Source of the DNA: an uncultured Methanomassiliicoccaceae archaeon
GTDB lineage: Archaea; Thermoplasmatota; Thermoplasmata; Methanomassiliicoccales; Methanomethylophilaceae
NCBI GenBank assembly: GCA_945492685.1
Contig: CALYUZ010000057.1
Span: 1 to 6,100 of the forward strand
Direction of reading: 5' to 3'
DNA: 6,100 nucleotides
This document shows, piece by piece, positions 1-5,798 of the stretch (position 1 is its first letter; each line of letters begins with the position of its first letter). Made by a program: the position numbers and the translations under genes. Under the pieces are notes generated by a model. That model had not been told where the DNA came from and made no database searches. It was given only the letters and a program-made list of their open reading frames with translations.

Positions 1-1011
1 ACCTCCGCATCCGACACCCTCCTTGATGAATCCCCACTCGTAGGACTGCAGTCCCTCGTAGGGGCTGTCGCTATAGTCCACGTTCACGTAAATGATCGGG
101 ATATTGGGTGATATCGAATCCATGATCTTCTTCATGTTGGAATTGGGATCGCCCATGAGCCATCTCGTGGTCCCCTGGAAGAAGTTGCCCACGACCTCGG
201 GATGGAGTTTGACGGCTCCTGCCATGACGGCTGCGAGCTGTGTTCCGCCTCCTACTATCACCGGTACCGACTTGGCGGCACCGCAGAGGATACCGATGTT
301 GGCGGGCATCATGGGGTCACCGACGCATTCGATGGCCTTCAGGGGGTCATCTGCCAGATCACCCGGCTTTATCCCCGCGGCCTCAAGGGCCTCGGTGACG
401 ATCCTGCTCTTCAGCTCCTTCGGATTGTTGGGGGAGCTGCTGCTGACCAGGTTCTCCTTCAGGACGCCCATGGCCATCATCACGGCAAGTGCCGTCGTGG
501 TACCTCCGGCGCAGCTCTCGCTGATGATCACGAAGTCGTACGCCCTTGCGAGCATCTCTCCGAGCATGTATCCCTTCTCGTAGATCTCCTTCACATTCTC
601 GACGGAGTGACCGGTGATGATCTTCTCACCGCATTTGCCTCCCATGTCGAAGTACGGGACGTAGGGGATGATGTCGCATCCTCCGTTGACGATGTAGTAG
701 GGGATGCTGGATAGGGACAGTGCGGCCTTGGTGAGGGTGGCGGGGGTGGGTATCCCTCCGGGGTTGATGGGGATCCCCTTCATGCAGGTGGTCTTCCCGC
801 TCACAAGGAGTTCCGCATCCGCGGCGGGTGTGAACATGGTGAGTTCGGGTGTGTCACCCGCTTCGGATACTCCGGGTATGGTGGATGTGCGGGTGTTTGC
901 CACTGTGCATGTGAACACACCCTTCTTCCCCCAGATCCTGGACACTATGTCTTTCGCGATCTCCTCGTTTCCGTATACGCTCAATGACGGCGGCAGTTCG
1001 AATCCTTCCAT
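1..1011 (-). CDS. cobT: Archaeal CobT-type nicotinate-nucleotide phosphoribosyltransferase (3' end outside window)
   Basis: The first 337 residues are visible and the frame is open to the left edge. The protein belongs to the archaeal/cyanobacterial CobT family (TIGR00303, formerly UPF0284). This family moves phosphoribose from nicotinate mononucleotide to a lower-ligand base in the late, cytoplasmic part of cobamide synthesis. Visible family blocks are FTPAADAELL (60-69), NPGGIPTPATLTKAA (83-97), ISESCAGGTTTALAV (163-177), SSSSPNNP (190-197), VGDPMMPA (230-237), VGGGTQLAAVMAG (253-265) and KEGVGCGG (330-337). By analogy with bacterial CobT, Glu165 and Glu331 are the candidate catalytic acids. 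Relatives end soon after the KEGVG block, so probably only 10-30 residues are missing. The ATG at 1011-1009 follows a GGTGA ribosome binding site (1020-1016) with 4-nt spacing, and that site contains the stop of the upstream gene. Family identity is secure; the base used by this organism (adenine, 5-hydroxybenzimidazole or another) cannot be read from the sequence. Confidence 0.93.
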   Translation of the reverse strand, partial: MEGFELPPSLSVYGNEEIAKDIVSRIWGKKGVFTCTVANTRTSTIPGVSEAGDTPELTMFTPAADAELLVSGKTTCMKGIPINPGGIPTPATLTKAALSLSSIPYYIVNGGCDIIPYVPYFDMGGKCGEKIITGHSVENVKEIYEKGYMLGEMLARAYDFVIISESCAGGTTTALAVMMAMGVLKENLVSSSSPNNPKELKSRIVTEALEAAGIKPGDLADDPLKAIECVGDPMMPANIGILCGAAKSVPVIVGGGTQLAAVMAGAVKLHPEVVGNFFQGTTRWLMGDPNSNMKKIMDSISPNIPIIYVNVDYSDSPYEGLQSYEWGFIKEGVGCGG

Positions 1012-1015
1012 ATCT

Positions 1016-2023
1016 TCACCATTTGTTCTCTAAGAGGGTGGTCAGTACCCTGTCCAGGGGCACGAGCTGGTCGCGCTCGAATCCCGCGTCTATGCTCGTC
1101 CACATGGGAACCTCCATCAGGATGTGTTCCCCGGTGACACACGATGTGCCGTGGTCCACGAAGTAGATTATGTTCTCCACATCGGAGAAGTACTCCTCCA
1201 TGAGTTCATCGGTGTGCTCGAGTACCCATTTCTTCTTGAAGGGGTCCTTCTGATGGCTGTACTCGTCGACCTCGTCCACGTGGAGGAAGACGTCGCCGTG
1301 GTCGAGGGCCTCCCTCGCAAGGGGGAACCTCTCGTCCAGGTCGTCTATGAGCTTGATGTCGAATCCCAGGGATGAGCATATCCCGAGGGAGGTGGGACTG
1401 TCGGATATGGCCGTGAGCCTGTTGATGCCTGGAACGGGATCGTACTGGTGTCCGAACTTGCCGCATCCCCAGGGGTAATCGGTGATGCCACCCATGTTCC
1501 TCATGACCGATGTGACCATCTCCCCGAGGACTCCGGGAACCTCCACATAAGGTGCATCCACAGGGGGTGCCGGCAGGTCAGGGACATCGTCGCATTCCAT
1601 CGTAAGGACCGCTCTTCCTCCGATGAAGAACTCTATCTGGGGATCGTACGGGTCGAGGACGTCCATGTTGTCCTTCACTGTGGAGACGAGTCTGTCGCAG
1701 TACTCCCCTGAGTGGTACGACCAGTGGATCATGCCGTCGCTTATCTCGGCGGGACTCAGCCTGTAGGCGGTCCTCTTGTCATCCTTGATCGACATCCCGA
1801 GTCCCATGGCCTCCAATGCTGCCCTGGGGATCTCCGGCGGATGTCCGGTGAAGAACTCGTTGAGGAACAGATGGGTGTATCCGCGTCCGGTGGTGCGTAT
1901 CCTGTTGGGCGCCTTCCTCTCAAGGAAAGGCATCTCCGCCACTTCCAACGGCTTCTTGCCGTCCATCTGCGGATTCGGGTGGTCTTCGGCCCCGTCCAGG
2001 AGCACGAAAAGGGTGTTGCTCAT
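1016..2023 (-). CDS. Diverged archaeal phosphoglycerate mutase (ApgM)-like protein, alkaline phosphatase superfamily
   Basis: The protein has 335 residues; ApgM enzymes usually have about 400. The fold is recognisable: FVLLDG at the N-terminus (Asp10), PRAALEAMGLG (66-76, compare TGRGPLEALGAG), WGCGK (185-189, compare RGAGK), HVDEVDEYSH (248-257, compare HIKATDEAGH) and VDHGTS...GEH (289-300). Asp10, Asp253, His257, Asp290, His291 and His300 therefore supply the six metal ligands expected in this superfamily. The nucleophile region is altered. Where ApgM has GSDxxH, this protein has GRGYTH (46-51), so Arg47 sits at the serine position and Thr50 is the nearest hydroxyl. The DRRAGR substrate motif is also absent. 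A true 2,3-bisphosphoglycerate-independent mutase is therefore unlikely; another phosphate-ester activity or a non-catalytic role is possible. Two ATGs lie in tandem. AGGAGG at 2034-2029 is 2 nt from the first (2026) and 5 nt from the second (2023), so the second is preferred. The gene overlaps the hypF stop and ends 4 bp before cobT. Confidence 0.8.
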   Translation of the reverse strand: MSNTLFVLLDGAEDHPNPQMDGKKPLEVAEMPFLERKAPNRIRTTGRGYTHLFLNEFFTGHPPEIPRAALEAMGLGMSIKDDKRTAYRLSPAEISDGMIHWSYHSGEYCDRLVSTVKDNMDVLDPYDPQIEFFIGGRAVLTMECDDVPDLPAPPVDAPYVEVPGVLGEMVTSVMRNMGGITDYPWGCGKFGHQYDPVPGINRLTAISDSPTSLGICSSLGFDIKLIDDLDERFPLAREALDHGDVFLHVDEVDEYSHQKDPFKKKWVLEHTDELMEEYFSDVENIIYFVDHGTSCVTGEHILMEVPMWTSIDAGFERDQLVPLDRVLTTLLENKW

Positions 2024-4188
2024 CATATCCTCCTCAAAGCTATCGCGGCCTGTCCGACCGAGACTCCGGCGTCCCCGTTCGGGACGTCCCTATGGATGAT
2101 TGGATTATGGTCGGATGATATAACCATATCCCTGAACATGCTGGCTATGCATGAGTTGTATGATACCCCTCCCGTAAGACCTATATACTTGGTCCCGACG
2201 GAATCCGCTTTCGAGATGGCTGTATCTACCAACTTACCTACCAGATTATATACGATGGAGTATGCCACATCCTCAGCTTTCTGTCCTTTTTCGATCCTGG
2301 AGAACAGTTCCGCCGTCTTGATGACGCCGTTCTCGCAGGTGGCCTCGAACCCCTCGATCAGCTTTCCGCGGTCCAGGAGCGGCTCCAACCTCATCGCTGG
2401 TTCCCCGTCGTAGGTGCGTTCCCCGCACACACCGAGGGAGAACGACAGCGCATCCAGGATCCTGCCGAACGATGACGTCCTGACGCTGCGGTCCATCAGC
2501 TTCGTGAGGACCATCGCCTCCCTGTCGGTGAAGTCATGGTTCTCCTCGCCGTTCATGGCATCTATCGCGAACCTCAATCTGCGGAGGTCGTAGAGCGCCC
2601 TCTCGGATCCGAGGAGGGGTATGGTCTCCAGGTGTCCGATCCTCTCGTAGTGGTCGAAGTCGGAGTAGAGGACCTCTCCTCCCCATGCGGTCCCGTCGTC
2701 CCCGTGTCCGGTCCCATCCAGGGTCAGTGCGACGCATTCGTCGATCCCGTTGTCGACCATGAGAGATGCCGCATGGGCCCAATGGTGCTGGACCTCGATC
2801 CTCTCCGCACCGTACTCCTCGCAGAGCCTCTTGGCGAACTGCCTGTTGGAGTATCCGGGATGCAGGTCTGTGGCGACGATCCGGGGTCTGCATCCGACGA
2901 GGGACATCTGCATCCTGACAGCCTCCTCCAGGTATTCCGGGACGCCGATCTTCTCCCCGTTGCCGATGTACTGCGTGGGCCATATCCTGCCGTCGGCGGC
3001 GACGGATCCGGTGAGGTTCTCCTGTGCCCCGACAGCGACCACATGCCCTTTCAACGATGTGTCCAGATGGTACGGCATGTTCCCCCTGGACCTGCGTATG
3101 AACTGCGTCCTGTCGCCTAGGAATCTGATGACGGAGTCATCGGCCCTGTTGACGATCGGTTGGTCATGCAGGAGATAGTAGTCCGCCCCCAGTTCCAACA
3201 CCCTGTCGTCGTCTATGATCATGGGTTCGCCAGGGATGTTGGCGGATGTCATGACCAGGGCATCATGTTCCATCTCGGAGAACAGAATGTGATGCATCCC
3301 CGTGTACGGGAGGAACATCCCTATGTTGTCGAGTCCGGGTGATGCGGTTTCGGTGATGTCCGATGGTATCTTCCTCATCAGGACTATGGGCCTGTGGGGT
3401 GATGTCACCATCTCTAATTCTGTATCGGTCGGATCGGCATATCTGCGGAGTGCCTCCACATCCCTGCACATTATGGCGAAGGGCTTGTTCTTCCTGCCGT
3501 ACCAGTCTCTCATTTCCTGCAGCATGTCGAGGTTGCAGCAGATGTGCATTCCGCCCCATCCCTTGACAACGCCGATGCAGCCTTCGTCCAACCTCTCCGC
3601 GAGGTATCCGATCGGGTCGTCGGTATCAATCCCCTTCCCATCCTTGTCGACGAGACGGTATGACGGTCCGCAGAAGGGACAGCAGATCGTCTGATGGTGG
3701 AATCTCCTGTCCGATGGTTCGGAGAACTCCCTCCCGCATTCTGGGCACATCGGGAATCCGTCCATGGATGTGTTCGGTCTGTCGTAGGGGACCTTCCTCA
3801 GAAGGGTGAAACGCGGTCCGCAGTTGGTGCATGTGGTGAACGGGTACGAATGGCGTCTGCCGGGGGAGAGCATCTCCCTAAGACAGTCGTCGCATATGCA
3901 GCTGTCCGTGGGGATGGATGCCCCGTTTCCACCTTCCCCCGAACCGATGATGGAGAATCCTTTCGATCCGATGTATTCCCCATCGATCCTCTCGATGGAA
4001 TCTATCTTCGCCAGCGGAGGGAGTTCTCTGAGAAGGACGTCGAGGATCCCTTCGACATCGTCACTGTCGATTATGACGTTGGAACCGTCGTTGCAGACCG
4101 TACCGGAAGCCCCGGCCTTCACGGCTGCACGGTACACGGCAGGTCTGAATCCGACACCTTGAACGGTTCCCCTGATCACAACCTTCAT
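2023..4188 (-). CDS. hypF: Carbamoyltransferase HypF ([NiFe]-hydrogenase maturation)
   Basis: HypF converts carbamoyl phosphate to carbamoyl-adenylate and passes the carbamoyl group to the C-terminal cysteine of HypE, the source of the CN ligands of [NiFe] hydrogenases. It acts in the cytoplasm. The 721-residue protein shows the full domain order. The acylphosphatase domain (about 1-85) has VQGVGFR with Arg15 and NDGS with Asn33. Two zinc fingers are formed by CxxC pairs at 99/102, 120/123, 148/151 and 170/173. The YrdC-like domain (about 190-375) has KGWGGMH, SPHRPIVLM, LPYTGMHH, VMTSAN and RADDSVIR. The Kae1-like domain (about 384-721) has QHHWAH (467-472), DGTGHGDDGTAWGGE (491-505), YDGEPAMRLE (593-602), GGVSYN (673-678) and GDAGVSVGQ (705-713). 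It is slightly shorter than the usual 740-780 residues. The family block SQHIGD is TQYIGN here (405-410). The ATG at 4188 follows GGTGG (4197-4193) with 4-nt spacing. The TGA stop overlaps the start of the next gene. Confidence 0.96.
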   Translation of the reverse strand: MKVVIRGTVQGVGFRPAVYRAAVKAGASGTVCNDGSNVIIDSDDVEGILDVLLRELPPLAKIDSIERIDGEYIGSKGFSIIGSGEGGNGASIPTDSCICDDCLREMLSPGRRHSYPFTTCTNCGPRFTLLRKVPYDRPNTSMDGFPMCPECGREFSEPSDRRFHHQTICCPFCGPSYRLVDKDGKGIDTDDPIGYLAERLDEGCIGVVKGWGGMHICCNLDMLQEMRDWYGRKNKPFAIMCRDVEALRRYADPTDTELEMVTSPHRPIVLMRKIPSDITETASPGLDNIGMFLPYTGMHHILFSEMEHDALVMTSANIPGEPMIIDDDRVLELGADYYLLHDQPIVNRADDSVIRFLGDRTQFIRRSRGNMPYHLDTSLKGHVVAVGAQENLTGSVAADGRIWPTQYIGNGEKIGVPEYLEEAVRMQMSLVGCRPRIVATDLHPGYSNRQFAKRLCEEYGAERIEVQHHWAHAASLMVDNGIDECVALTLDGTGHGDDGTAWGGEVLYSDFDHYERIGHLETIPLLGSERALYDLRRLRFAIDAMNGEENHDFTDREAMVLTKLMDRSVRTSSFGRILDALSFSLGVCGERTYDGEPAMRLEPLLDRGKLIEGFEATCENGVIKTAELFSRIEKGQKAEDVAYSIVYNLVGKLVDTAISKADSVGTKYIGLTGGVSYNSCIASMFRDMVISSDHNPIIHRDVPNGDAGVSVGQAAIALRRI
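2024..2034 (-). promoter_or_regulatory. Strong ribosome binding site that decides the start of the ApgM-like gene
   Basis: AGGAGG at 2034-2029 lies within the last codons of hypF, and the hypF TGA is at 2025-2023. Spacing to the tandem ATG codons is 2 nt (2026) or 5 nt (2023). The second is the more normal spacing and gives a TGATG stop-start junction, typical of translational coupling. Confidence 0.6.
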
Positions 4189-4212
4189 GGGACCACCGTA
4201 GTCCGAACGGGT

Positions 4213-4220
4213 GTATTGAA
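4213..4220 (-). promoter_or_regulatory. Weak TATA-like element upstream of hypF
   Basis: On the minus strand the 89-bp gap between the flavoprotein gene and hypF contains TTCAATAC, 25-32 bp before the hypF ATG. This is the right distance for an archaeal TATA box with a very short leader. The match to the TTTAWATA consensus is poor, and hypF may instead be transcribed from further upstream. The rest of the gap holds only an imperfect hairpin (CGGA/TCCG plus CGAT/ATCG around 4241-4261) with no T-run. Confidence 0.25.
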
Positions 4221-4277
4221 CTATCGTTCATGTGGGAGGACGATCCCGGAGTATCCGATCGTCATTCTGTCGGGATA

Positions 4278-4814
4278 TCACCGTATCGACAGCCCCATTC
4301 CGTACGCGTCGTCCAACGACGGGTCCCCCTCGATCTCCCCTTTCCCGCGGATACCCCTAACCATGACCCTCCCCATGTCCTCCAGGTGGAAGTAGTCCAG
4401 GGTCAGCTGGTATTGTACAAGTATCGAATCGAAGACCTGGGGAAGTTCGGAGGCCCCCACAAGGAGCAGTCCCATCCTCCTGATGGGATATGTTCTCCTG
4501 ACGGGCGTGTGCAGGCGGTCGATCACCGTCTTGAGCTGCGCGGTTATCCCGTAGAAGTAGACGGGTGAGGCAAGGACTAGCATGTCGGCGTGGGACAGAC
4601 TCCCATACACCTTGGACATGTCGTCATCGATGGAGCATGTGATCCCATCCGATGATTTGCAGCGTTCGCATCCGATGCACGGGGATATGTTGAGGTCGGC
4701 GACCCTGATGACCTCCACCTCGTTATGTACGGATGCTCCTTTGACGAAGGATCCCACTAGCATGTCCGTGTTACCGTTCCTGCGGGGGCTTCCTGCCAGA
4801 ACGACGATCCTCAT
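4278..4814 (-). CDS. Iron-sulfur flavoprotein (Isf-type, NAD(P)H-dependent FMN reductase superfamily)
   Basis: This 178-residue flavodoxin-fold protein starts with a beta strand and the FMN phosphate-binding loop GSPRRNGNT (8-16). The family block ASPVYFYGITAQLKTVIDR (82-100) is also present. Between them, Cys46, Cys49, Cys52 and Cys60 form CxxCxxCx7C. This is the compact motif that binds a [4Fe-4S] cluster in Methanosarcina Isf, an electron carrier of the cytoplasm linked to ferredoxin and to reduction of O2 or peroxide. Related proteins with only two cysteines are simple FMN reductases, so the fourth cysteine favours Isf. Partner and substrate are not evident. The ATG at 4814 overlaps the TGA of the ACT gene by 4 bp (ATGA) and is preceded by GGAGG at 4826-4822 with 7-nt spacing. 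The frame stays open far upstream, but that part overlaps the ACT gene and has no family similarity. Confidence 0.9.
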   Translation of the reverse strand: MRIVVLAGSPRRNGNTDMLVGSFVKGASVHNEVEVIRVADLNISPCIGCERCKSSDGITCSIDDDMSKVYGSLSHADMLVLASPVYFYGITAQLKTVIDRLHTPVRRTYPIRRMGLLLVGASELPQVFDSILVQYQLTLDYFHLEDMGRVMVRGIRGKGEIEGDPSLDDAYGMGLSIR

Positions 4815-5188
4815 TCCCTCCCCTCCGTCCACCCGTATCCGGCTTCTGAAAGTGATGTAATCGTCATATCCACATCCTGTTCCTTCACGAGAACGTAGTC
4901 TGTGTCGAATGTGGACACCACGAACACTCCGATCCCGTTGTCGGCGAGGATCCGGGTGATTCCGGAGAGTATACCGATCAGTGAGAAATCCAATGTTCCC
5001 ACCACGCGGAAGGCCCTCCATCCGTCGTTCCTCTCCGACACATCGTCGGGGACATCCGCAGTCGGGCATACCAGCGATGTCTCGCGGTCGGTCCTGCCGA
5101 AGAACATGAACTCAGAGCGTATATCGGGGATCTTTCCGGAAGTGAGCTTGCATATCGAGAATCCCGGGTCCAGGAATTCGAGCATCAT
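4811..5188 (-). CDS. ACT domain protein (CASTOR/ACT_7 type, COG3603-like)
   Basis: The protein has 125 residues and no catalytic domain. The C-terminal half (about 56-118) matches the ACT_7 pattern, with GWRAFRVVGTLDFSLIGI (56-73) followed by GIGVFVVSTFDTDYVLVKE (85-103). The N-terminal half (about 10-50), with GFSICKL and ETSLVCP, resembles the paired first ACT-like domain of the same family. Such proteins usually bind amino acids or other small ligands at domain or dimer interfaces; the ligand here is unknown. No DNA-binding segment or membrane helix is visible. Two ATGs are in tandem (5188 and 5185). A GGGGA-type ribosome binding site just upstream fits either, and I kept the first. The stop overlaps the start of the flavoprotein gene, so the two are probably made together and may act together. 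Confidence 0.85.
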   Translation of the reverse strand: MMLEFLDPGFSICKLTSGKIPDIRSEFMFFGRTDRETSLVCPTADVPDDVSERNDGWRAFRVVGTLDFSLIGILSGITRILADNGIGVFVVSTFDTDYVLVKEQDVDMTITSLSEAGYGWTEGRE

Positions 5189-5210
5189 GCCATCCCCAAC
5201 GGGATGACGA

Positions 5211-5220
5211 TATAGAAATT
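5211..5220 (-). promoter_or_regulatory. TATA-like element upstream of the ACT gene
   Basis: On the minus strand AATTTCTATA occupies positions about -32 to -23 relative to the ACT-gene ATG at 5188. It is the most AT-rich patch of the 60-bp gap and has the correct distance for an archaeal TATA box giving a leaderless or very short-leader transcript. It lies directly after the hairpin at 5222-5242. This is a sequence match only. Confidence 0.35.
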
Positions 5221-5221
5221 G

Positions 5222-5242
5222 GGGGCCGGAATGACCGACCCC
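5222..5242 (-). terminator. Hairpin after the ArsD-like gene, possible terminator
   Basis: On the minus strand GGGGTCGG (5242-5235), loop TCATT and CCGGCCCC (5229-5222) form an 8-bp stem with one G-T pair. It starts 6 nt after the TGA of the ArsD-like gene and is followed by AATTTC. The T-run is weak, and archaeal termination depends mainly on U-rich tracts, so it could instead protect or separate mRNA segments. Confidence 0.35.
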
Positions 5243-5248
5243 TTGTTC

Positions 5249-5623
5249 TCATCTCTTCTTCTGTCCGCAGTTGCATGCGGGCATCAGGTCGTTGCCCATG
5301 GATGGGGGCTTCTGGGAGTCGACACTCAATGTCCCGTCGGGAGGGCTGAGGAAATCCGCCAGGTCCTGGTCGGATGGATATTCGCCGACACTGATGGATA
5401 CCCTCTCGTATTCCGAGATGGGGAGTGCGGAGAGGCCCTGTTCTTCGACGATGTCCTTCGCCTCACCGTCGGTGTCGATGTCATCGGCGGATGAGCACAT
5501 GACGCGTCTGATGTGGATTCCCACCGATTCCAGGGCGGCATAGGATGTCTCGAAGCGTTCCGTGTCCGCGGGATTCTTCTTCAGCGCATCCTCTGATTCG
5601 TAGACTGTCATAGCGTAGTCCAT
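5249..5623 (-). CDS. ArsD-like thioredoxin-fold protein lacking the N-terminal cysteine triad
   Basis: From the chosen start the protein has 124 residues, close to the usual ArsD length of about 120. ArsD proteins are arsenite/antimonite metallochaperones and weak repressors of ars operons. The match covers TVYESED at the first strand, YAALESVGIHIRRV (28-41, compare the ArsD segment ending VERFNL), EQGLSALPI (61-69, with a likely cis-proline at 68) and VGEYPSDQDLADFL (79-92, compare GxYPxxxELxxW). The Cys-Cys/Cys triad that binds As(III) in ArsD is absent, replaced by ESEDALKKNP. The remaining cysteines are Cys43 and a C-terminal CNC (117-119). No ArsA or ArsR gene is next to it. A longer start at 5656 adds 11 residues without family similarity or ribosome binding site. 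The ATG at 5623 lies 25-30 bp after a TATA-like CTTAAG and fits a leaderless message. The family is probable, the function uncertain. Confidence 0.65.
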   Translation of the reverse strand: MDYAMTVYESEDALKKNPADTERFETSYAALESVGIHIRRVMCSSADDIDTDGEAKDIVEEQGLSALPISEYERVSISVGEYPSDQDLADFLSPPDGTLSVDSQKPPSMGNDLMPACNCGQKKR

Positions 5624-5645
5624 AAACGGCGTTAATGAATACTTG

Positions 5646-5653
5646 TTCTTAAG
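5646..5653 (-). promoter_or_regulatory. Candidate TATA box for leaderless ArsD-like transcript
   Basis: On the minus strand CTTAAGAA covers about -30 to -23 relative to the ATG at 5623. No ribosome binding site precedes that ATG, which agrees with a leaderless message. If correct, the ATG at 5656 would lie upstream of the transcription start. Confidence 0.3.
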
Positions 5654-5720
5654 CATGTCCCAGGGACCGTGCGGGATTCATGGGTGTTGTCCCGATAGGA
5701 TACTAACAAGGTATGTGTTC

Positions 5721-5740
5721 TGTGATCACATATCATGATA
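5721..5740. promoter_or_regulatory. Two adjoining perfect 10-bp palindromes, candidate operator
   Basis: TGTGATCACA (5721-5730) is directly followed by TATCATGATA (5731-5740). Each equals its own reverse complement. A third pairing links TATGTG (5712-5717) with CACATA (5727-5732). They lie in the 175-bp region between the divergent ArsD-like and YbaK-type genes, 59 bp before the ATG at 5799 and about 98 bp before the ATG at 5623. The spacing and symmetry suggest binding of a dimeric regulator, whose identity is not shown. Confidence 0.4.
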
Positions 5741-5798
5741 CATTTCTACCGACAATCCATGGACAACTTTCATGTATCCATCCTCGGAATCAGTGGAT

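Larger units (their letters stand above)
5624..5798. other. Divergent intergenic region
   Basis: This gene-free stretch is less GC-rich than its surroundings. Besides the palindrome pair it holds an odd palindrome GTCCC-A-GGGAC (5657-5667), CGGGA/TCCCG arms (5672-5676 and 5690-5694), and a GATACAT/ATGTATC inverted pair (5737-5743 and 5772-5778). I saw no tRNA-like or riboswitch-like fold and no convincing TATA box for the plus-strand gene. Confidence 0.5.

Noticed and set aside
202..714. Plus-strand open frame of 170 codons
   Set aside because: It is antisense to cobT, whose family motifs run through the whole stretch. High third-position GC keeps the opposite frames open.
1016..2023. Calling the gene a standard glycolytic phosphoglycerate mutase
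   Set aside because: The nucleophile serine and the substrate-binding motifs expected for that activity are not seen.
1712..2413. Plus-strand open frame of 233 codons
   Set aside because: It is antisense to the ApgM-like gene and the end of hypF and has no recognisable motif.
3694..4395. Plus-strand open frame of 233 codons across the hypF start
   Set aside because: It is antisense to the zinc-finger and acylphosphatase domains of HypF and shows no motif or ribosome binding site.
4815..5069. N-terminal extension of the flavoprotein frame
   Set aside because: It overlaps the ACT gene in another frame, and the flavodoxin fold begins exactly at the ATG at 4814, which has a GGAGG site.
5721..5730. 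TGTGATCACA as a bacterial CRP site
   Set aside because: CRP sites need about 6 bp between TGTGA and TCACA. Here the halves fuse, and the window looks archaeal.
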